Positions 57,321 to 64,000 of a DNA stretch of 64,000 nucleotides are shown in pieces (position 1 is the stretch's first letter; each line of letters begins with the position of its first letter). The notes beneath the pieces are model-generated. The model saw only the letters and a program-made list of their open reading frames with translations. It was not told the origin of the DNA and made no database searches. The stretch is from Congeria kusceri (taxonomy: Eukaryota > Mollusca > Bivalvia > Myida > Dreissenidae), in contig CM051024.1 in NCBI GenBank assembly GCA_027627225.1, forward strand, positions 77,303,504 through 77,367,503. Direction: 5' to 3'. The translations under genes and the position numbers were made by a program.

Positions 57321-57510
57321 TGTGGCGTGTGGTGGGAAAACCGGACTTAATGCATGTGTGGATTTATGTTTAGAAGAGACCTCCTTGAAACAGAAAATAC
57401 CATAAAAGTGGAAAGTGCCATCCGGGATTAGCCTGTGCGGACTGCACAGGCTAATCCGGAACGACACTTTACGCACATGCATTATGACCGGTTTTCTCAT
57501 GACGCGCCAC
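57321..57510 (-). mobile_element. Palindromic foldback PF, copy 6, internally deleted
   Basis: 'tggcgtgtggtgggaaaacc' to 'ctcatgacgcgcca'. The first internal hairpin is missing: 'gcatgtgtggatttatgttt' joins the end directly to the centre. Confidence 0.8.
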
Positions 57511-57899
57511 AAATATTAAATAAGGAATAATAGTTAATTACAAAATTTGCCTTGACCGGTGCTTGAACCTACGGCTGCGGGGATTAAAAAACTGTCATGC
57601 TAACCACTTGACCATTCTGACTTACAATATTGTAGTAAACTTTGAACGCTTTTTAATACTTTATGTAAGTAATACACATGTTTTCCAAAATACAGATGAA
57701 AAGCATTACAAACGATTTATAATTGAATCCATTTCAATTGATGAATTTTCAAAAATAACGCTACATTTTCAATACATTTCTTTGTCAGAAGTGTTTGCTT
57801 GTTTATATATAGCGTATTTTTTCTTTATCGTATCTATGACAAATATTTTGAAACTTGTCAATTTGCCGATCTGTGAGCAGGTCCCTTTCAAGAGCATTA

Positions 57900-58475
57900 C
57901 AAACGTCGTGCAAAACAAGAAAAAAAATGTATGCCTGTAAGCGACGAAAGCCTTGAAAACACTGAATTCTGGAAAATGCACACAATAGTCCTAATGATGT
58001 GATATCAGGGATTATTTGGGCAAAAGTTGTATGAAATAAAGAATCAGTTTTCTTAACAATCAAGCTAATGATAAACTTGTTTGCAGTTAATTTCCTTAGA
58101 GGGGAAGAAGCCTAATTTGTAAACAAGAGGTTCATTGGGTACAAAAATTTACCAGTTGGCATTAACAAATATTTTGCTATGCGATCAGATTGAATTACAT
58201 TAGTCGTGTCACATATCTTGTATTAAGGACCAAAACTTACGTTAAATTATCAGGTTTTTTATACAGCTGAAAATTCATTATCTGTTTATTGTGCATTGAA
58301 TAAATTGAACATTGTGTAAATATTAATATAAACTACAAGTTGTTTCCAGTGTTTCAGAAGCCTGAAAGAAGCTTTAATTTGTTAACAAGATCAGTTGCTT
58401 GTATTTATAAAAAAGACTTATTTTAATGAAAATGAATTTTTTAATCATATGTATGATAAACCTTAAGATGTCTGC
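57900..58475. other. No gene recognised
   Basis: AT-rich DNA without supported features. Confidence 0.35.
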
Positions 58476-58479
58476 TTCT

Positions 58480-58735
58480 GAAAAGTTAAAATTAACTGTA
58501 ATTTAAGGCCCAAAAAGTTAAAATTAACTGAAATTAGGCCCAAAAAGTTAAAATTAACTGTAATAAGACCCCAAAAGTTAAAATTAACTGTAATTAGGCC
58601 CCAAAAGTTAAAATTAACTGTAATTAGGCCCAAACAGTTAAAATTAATTGTAATAAGGCCCAAAAAGTAAAAAATAACTGTAATTAGGCCCAAAAAGTTA
58701 AAATTAACTGTAATTAGGCCCAAAAAAGTAAATTG
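58480..58735. repeat. 30-bp tandem array, 8-9 units
   Basis: The unit is 'aaaaagttaaaattaactgt' plus 'aattaggccc'. 'agttaaaattaact' is a perfect palindrome. It is open on the minus strand as a 10-residue repeat (GLITVNFNFL), taken as incidental. Confidence 0.93.
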
Positions 58736-58960
58736 TGTGTTTTGGTCAACGGTCTCAAAAAGTTAGGTAGGGTCGGGATTGAATTTTTTAAAAACTTTGT
58801 TTAAAGACACATTTGGGTCGAAAAACATTGAAAATTATCTAAAATCTGAAGAATACATATTTTACGGAAAACAATCGTCTCTAAAAATTTTGGGTTGGGT
58901 TTTTTTTGGCAGGGTCGAATTGCCAGAAACACAGAATTTTTTTTTTTTTGGCCTTATTTT
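58735..58960 (+). repeat. Dispersed repeat shared with 20290-20570
   Basis: Opposite orientation to the first copy. 'gttaggtagggtcgggattg', 'aaagacacatttgggtcg' and 'gaaaattatctaaaatctga' are the clearest matches. Confidence 0.7.
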
Positions 58961-59618
58961 ATTAGACCTCCCAACCCACAAACATCTGTATAAATATTGG
59001 TCTGTTGCACCTCTGCATAATTAACATTGACCAGTGCCAAGAAGGCAAAATTAATCATTTTCTTCAGCTGTAATCTATGAAAGGTATTACATTAATTGGA
59101 CATAACCTTTGCATCAAAAATAGTGTTTTCTTTCTGCACCTGGCCTTTTTGATAGGAAGAAAATAGCCAATCTACTTATGATATCTAACGATTAATCAGC
59201 TTGTATAATCTGTTTAAATATACAATTATTAAAACAATGTTGAGGCTATTTTATCTAAGGTACTGAATCTGTGTATCAAAGGATCCTGTGATCTTCAATG
59301 AGGCATGATAATTTTATGCTAATTCCAGTGGATAGACATTTCTTACTCAATTATGCCAAAGTTTTTAATTCGGTTGCTGATAATGTAGGACCTAGTAGTT
59401 TTTGTTACTGTAGAATGCTTTTAATTCGCATGTTCTTGAATTGGCATCATCGTCATGATGCGAATGAAAAACTGTAAGTTGTTTGACCTTATAGGAAAAT
59501 TATTATCGACTCCCACTAGCATTATCCTACCATGAAGGAAATGGAAGCTTATTTATTGGATCAATATTTCAGTTATCCTTTCTATGGTTAATGGATAATT
59601 AAGTCACATGTAATTGTT

Positions 59619-59890
59619 AGCTCACCTGAGCACGAAGTACTTGGTGGGTGAGCTATTAGTATAGGGGACCTCTCCGGCGTTGTCCGTCGTCCATATGCCG
59701 TCAACAATTTGGACCGTTATCGTGATAAAGACTACATTTTTTATTCAATCTTGACCAAACTTGCACAGTTTGTATATGACAATAAAATCTTGGATGAATT
59801 CGATAATGGGCCTGATCGGACCAGGAACACCAGAGTTATTGTCCGTTTTTTTGCCCCAAATACATCTATTCCTGAATAACTCACCTTGTA
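59619..59890 (+). mobile_element. T2-type element, 5' fragment
   Basis: 'ttagctcacctgagcacgaa', 'tataggggacctctccggcg', 'tttggaccgttatcgtgata' nearly identical to the 27552 copy, then one core unit and an abrupt end around 59870. Confidence 0.75.
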
Positions 59891-59899
59891 AAGGGCTTG

Positions 59900-60475
59900 T
59901 AAAGGGAGGTAAATGCAGTATCCGGAAGATAAGTGCCGTAAATGTGTTATTTCCCTTTAGTCACAGATATAACCCAGATAGTGGAGTCTGCTTATCAGTA
60001 AAATCAATACATCACTCTGAGTCAACATGATACTTTTATTTTAGATCAGCATCATTACACATACATGTAGTAATCCATGTATAGCCTGCTGCTGACCTAT
60101 ATTTTGGCTATGTGTGCAGCAGTAAATTTTTCCACTGTCTGTCTTGGCATCCAGTCAGGAAAAAGTAAACAACAATAGCTAAAATTCATGTTGTAAACAA
60201 GCAATCAGAATATAGGATTAATATCATGTGATCTAGTGCCTGAAAGGGTTAATTATTTTCTGTAGTTTTTGGACTGTTTAGTTAGTAACTTATTCAGTAT
60301 CATTTAATCATGTAACTTTTAGACTGACTTATACATTTGAATTGGGATTTTGGAAAGTCGAGTTATTATCTTACATGATTTTTGAAGCTGAGTTATTATT
60401 TATCCTTAATTGAAAAATACTTTATACACTGTTTAGACTCAAAATTGGTGTGATTATTAGTAAGTTTTTACACAA
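59900..60475. other. No gene recognised
   Basis: AT-rich DNA without supported features. Confidence 0.35.
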
Positions 60476-60477
60476 AT

Positions 60478-60800
60478 CAACTAAAAGGTTGTATAGTTAT
60501 TTATAATTTAATCTGACAATGTTGATAGGTGTATGGTTCTTAATGTTAACAATGAGTATTCCTATACAACATAGAAATTTCCCTTTTCCTAAGAGTACAT
60601 TTGGAGAGTTTGTCTCTGTGGTTGTCATTGACTCAAAATTATTAGTAAGTGTTTACACAACACAACTAAAAGGTTTTATAGCTATTTATAATTTAATCTG
60701 ACAATGTTGATAGTTGTATGGTTGTTAATGTTAACAATAAGTATTCCTATGTAACCTAGAAATTTCCTTCTCCTCAAGAGTACATTTGGAAAGTTTGTTT
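60478..60800 (+). repeat. About 182-bp tandem duplication
   Basis: 'tatttataatttaatctgac' ... 'aagagtacatttgga' (60498 on) recurs from about 60680 with some 10% differences. Confidence 0.8.
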
Positions 60801-61098
60801 GTTTGGATTTTTCACCTTATTTACCAGTTATTCAGTGATATAATGGCGGTCAGTTAACCTACTCACACTTTTTCTGGGCAAACTAAGCCAATATAAGTGG
60901 TTTACCAGTACCAGGTGCACATACTTATGCAAGTAAATGACAACTGCCCTACTTGAATCAGAGGTAGGGGTAGAATGGCCGTAGAAATTATTTCCCGACT
61001 AATCCCCACACAAGTTATGTTCCCGGGCTGGGGCTCGAACTCAAGAACCCTTGATTGAGAGTATAGTGCTCTACCAACTGAGCTAGACGGGGCCGTAA
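60795..61098 (-). mobile_element. SINE family S1, second full copy
   Basis: On the minus strand 'cggccccgtctagctcagtt' and 'ggtagagc' form a good A box, and 'gagttcgagccccagccc' a good B box. The body is as in the 50620 copy. Confidence 0.8.
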
Positions 61099-61438
61099 AG
61101 CCAGAATAATCTACTTGGTTTGATACATTTATATGGTTCCATTATGATGATATTTAGGAAGTTTTGGTAGAGTGTATTAACTATACAGTGTCACTATATT
61201 TACCAGCTGCGAACCCGTAAGGGTTTATCATTGCTTATGGACTTGGTTGCAAAAACATTTAAAACATTTTTGAAAACAACAATACAGAGCAATATGTCAA
61301 TCACTGATACGCAAAGTTGAACTGACATCAAATTGGTCTGTGTACTGGTGTTAATAAATAATAAATTATTTTAATTCAAACATATACCGGTATGTGAAAA
61401 AAAGATGGTTGTATCCAATCATAAGCTCTTTATGTATT

Positions 61439-62625
61439 TTTAGCTCACCTGAGCACAAAGTGCTCATAGTGAGCTTTTGTGATCGCCTGTTGTTCATCGT
61501 GCATGCGTCTGTGCGTCGTCAACTTTTCATTCAAACAACATGTCCTCCTAAACCGCTTTGCACATTTTCACCAAACTTCACAGGAATGATCCTTGGGTGG
61601 ACCTCTTTTAAAGTAGTTCAAAGCTTTCCGGTCCGCTGAATATGTAGAGCTAAAAATGGATTTAAAAAGTGAAAACTTTAAAAATCTTCTTCTATGAATC
61701 CACAAGGCTCAGAGCTTTCATATTTGATATGTAACACCCTCTAGAGGTCCTCTACAAAGATTGTTCAAATTATGCCCCTGGGGTCAAAATGGGCCACGCT
61801 CCAGGAGTCACATAGTTTATATAGAATATATAAGAAAATGACTTTAAAAATCTTCTCCTCTGAAACCGCAAGGCCCAGAGGTTTCATATTTGATATGTGA
61901 CATTTTCTAGTGGTCTTCTACATAGATTGTTGAAATTATGCCCCTGGGATGAAAACGGGCCACGCCCGGGGGGTCACATGGTTTATATGGAATATATTGC
62001 AAAATGACTTCAAAAATCTTCTCCTCTGAAACTGCAAGGCCCAGAGGTTTCGTATTTGGTATGTTACATCCTATAGTGGTCCTCTACAAAGATTGTTCAA
62101 ATTATGCCCCATGGGTCAAAACTGACCATTCCCCAGGGGTCACATGGTTTATATAGACTTAAATAGCAAAACGACTTTAAAATTCTTCTCCTCTGAAACC
62201 GCAAGGCCTAGAGGTTTCATATTTGGTACATAACATTGTGTAGTGGTCCTCTACACTTCCCGGGGGTTACATGGTTTATATAGACTTAAATAGCAAATGA
62301 CTTTAAAAATCTTCTCTTCTGAAACAGCAAGGCCCACAGCTTTCCTATATTTGGTATGTAACATTGCATAGTGGTCCTCTCCAAAGATTGTTCAAATTAT
62401 GCCCCTGGGGTCAAATCTGGCCGCACCCCGAATGGTCACGTGGTTTATAAAGACTTAAATAGCAAAATGACTTAAAAAATCTGCACTTGAAACCGCAAGG
62501 CCTAGAGGTTTGTTGAAGATCTTTCAAATTATGCCCCTGGGATAAAAATAAGCCACGCCTCGGGATGCAAATTCCAATTGGGTTACAAAGTCTCAGGTGA
62601 GTGTCCTAGGGCCCTCTTGTTATAG
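61439..62625 (+). mobile_element. T2-type element, variant core, near-complete
   Basis: Left end 'tttttagctcacctgagcac' with 'aaagtgctcatagtgagc'. About six core units ('aggcccagaggtttcatatt', 'tggtcctctacaaagattgt', 'aaattatgcccctggg') like those at 30950-31675. Right end 'tctcaggtgagtgtcctagg' and 'gccctcttgtta'. An extra right end lies at 62730-62783 ('agactcaagtgagcgctttg'). Confidence 0.77.
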
Positions 62626-63198
62626 AATTATTTCCATGTTTTTTTGTATCGCCCCTATATGTTAATGCGAAATGGGTCAGTACTGAGAATGCTGGTATTT
62701 ACGGGTACCTGTTGCATCCCTAATGGTCGCCATAGAACTCAGACTCAAGTGAGCGCTTTGGGACATCATGGCCCTCTTGTTTAAACTAGCGTAAGTGCTT
62801 TTCTTACATCTACGCGTGAAAAACAGCACTGCACAGTAACAATAGGTTATTTTCACATATTTCCACACCTGTTTCATGCTTGTCAAACATTTCTTCATGC
62901 GGGTTTTGAATTTGCGAGGAAATTAAATTGCAAATATTAGTGAAAATAAAATCCACGCGAATAAAAACAGTTCTACAGTACCCTAGGATCCCCTGAAATC
63001 CCGAAAGCTTATTTCTAGTGGGGCACTAGAAGTCCATTTCCTTGGTAGAGCCCGTACTTGAGACATCTTTTGTGGAGATCATGTGAAACTATTGTATATG
63101 ATTGACATTTCATATGTCAGATACAATAAATTCACTCTAACCCTCGTTTATGTAGTTTATGAAGTATTCAATTAACAAAATTTGGACTTAAGTATAAA

Positions 63199-63459
63199 TG
63201 TGGCGCGTCTTGAGAAAACCAGTCTTAATGCATATGCGTAAAGTGTTGTCCCGGATTAGCCTGTGCAGTACGCACAGGCTAATCCAGGACGGCACTTTCC
63301 GCTTTTATGGTATTTTCTGTTTCAATGAAGTCTCTTCTAAACATAAATCCGCTTTAGGCGGAAAGTGTCGTCCCGGAATTAGCCTGTGCAGACTGCACAG
63401 GCTAAACCGGGATGACACATTACGCACATGCATTAAGACCGGTTTTCTCACGACGCGCC
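63199..63459 (+). mobile_element. Palindromic foldback PF, copy 7
   Basis: 'tggcgcgtcttgagaaaacc' to 'ctcacgacgcgcca', both internal hairpins intact, plus orientation. Confidence 0.85.
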
Positions 63460-63870
63460 ACAAATATATTAAACTTAATATAATTCTGGAATATGGGCCA
63501 TGGCTATATATGTTCCCCAAACAGAAACACACAATTAGTGTACAGAAGTGTGGTTGAAGTTATTTAGAATTGTAAACAATTCCCATGGCAGACAGATAAC
63601 AACTCACTTTGGTCAATTTGTGTAAATGATTTGGTAATTTAATAAATTAATGCCATTGTGTGGGAATTTTATCAAAATTGAGATCTGCATCAACCGTTTT
63701 ATGCTCTTTGTTACTATAAAGACACAATTTAGTATAAGTGCGAAATTATTAACCTGACACTCATTAATCTTCGTGAAAACCCGTAAGTGTGTTCGGTTGT
63801 TTGCGTTGTTTTGGACTAGTTTCTGTTATTGGAATTTATGTTGATATAGATTTAAATACATTGTAGCGAG
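63460..63870. other. No gene recognised
   Basis: AT-rich DNA up to the tRNA-like segment near the window end. Confidence 0.3.
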
Positions 63871-63875
63871 AGTGG

Positions 63876-63950
63876 TATGCAATGGTCGTGTGGTATAAGT
63901 GCCAGCGCCCCATGCCATCGGAACAAGTTCAATTCCTACGGACAGCGACC
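63876..63950 (+). mobile_element. tRNA-like SINE head
   Basis: 'tggtcgtgtggtataagtgc' (A-box-like) followed about 35 bp later by 'caagttcaattcctacg' (B-box-like) at tRNA spacing. The stems are imperfect. Confidence 0.4.
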
Positions 63951-64000
63951 TTTGTAAAATTGTATAAGTTATTCTTAAAATATGCAGATCATGAGATATT

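Larger units (their letters stand above)
56961..57888 (-). mobile_element. TIR/tRNA-core composite element, copy 2, with two nested insertions
   Basis: Ends 'aaagggacttgttcacagaa' and 'ctgtgagcaggtcccttt' are inverse. The interior contains an M1 MITE (57047-57294), a palindromic foldback (57321-57510) and a tRNA-like core (57549-57620, minus: 'ggtcaagtggttagcatgac', 'gccgtaggttcaagcac'). Confidence 0.75.

Noticed and set aside
19625..63557. Recurring short ORFs of 60-130 codons in foldback copies (e.g. 19625, 30717, 43379, 63198)
   Set aside because: All read through the same palindromic repeat; similarity between them reflects the repeat, not a gene family.

Overview
This is AT-rich, intron- and repeat-dominated animal DNA, most likely from a bivalve mollusc. 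The repeat content (a palindromic GC-rich foldback in seven copies, 'agctcacctgagcac' elements, 'gggcatatagtaat' tandem elements, tRNA-headed SINEs) matches what I recall of Dreissena (zebra/quagga mussel) and related bivalves. The species call rests on recall and was not searched.

The one gene I can support is the 5' part of a ROS1/sevenless-type receptor tyrosine kinase on the + strand, spread over 25 kb. Seven internal coding exons (14008-14058, 16652-16732, 32893-32940, 34373-34436, 35299-35519, 37744-37825, 39200-39496) join without a frame break into 844 nt (281 codons plus 1 nt). They encode the N-terminal ectodomain: four C-x3-C motifs followed by two fibronectin type III (FN3) domains, in the order known for ROS1. 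The signal-peptide exon is not identified, and the propeller, later FN3, transmembrane and kinase exons lie beyond the window or were not recognised. One intron uses a GC-AG donor. A decayed partial copy of the last exon lies 6.4 kb downstream and has itself been hit by a small TIR transposon. A possible short Cys-rich terminal exon of unknown identity is at 52345-52440.

Layout. 1-14 kb: no gene recognised; a 36-bp minisatellite (29 units), a trinucleotide array, an 82-bp array and old repeats. 14-39.5 kb: the ROS1-like exons. The 16-kb intron after 16732 holds an 80-bp array (about 20 units), two palindromic foldbacks and a truncated third, MITEs, two copies of the 'caactcc/ggaccataactc' and 'gctcacctg' tandem elements, and a hAT-like element with an 8-bp target duplication. 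The introns around exons 4-7 are filled by a 57-bp array (11 units), a foldback and a 1.2-kb TIR element. 39.5-64 kb: continuation of the ROS1-like intron and/or intergenic DNA, made of tandem-core repeats (one with nuclear-receptor DR1 sites), nested TIR elements, SINEs and more palindromic foldbacks.

No transposase, reverse transcriptase, rRNA gene, intact tRNA gene or CRISPR array was recognised; all the mobile elements seen are non-autonomous. The most notable non-gene pattern is the repeated birth of minisatellites from the termini of MITEs and the nesting of TIR elements inside tandem-core repeats.
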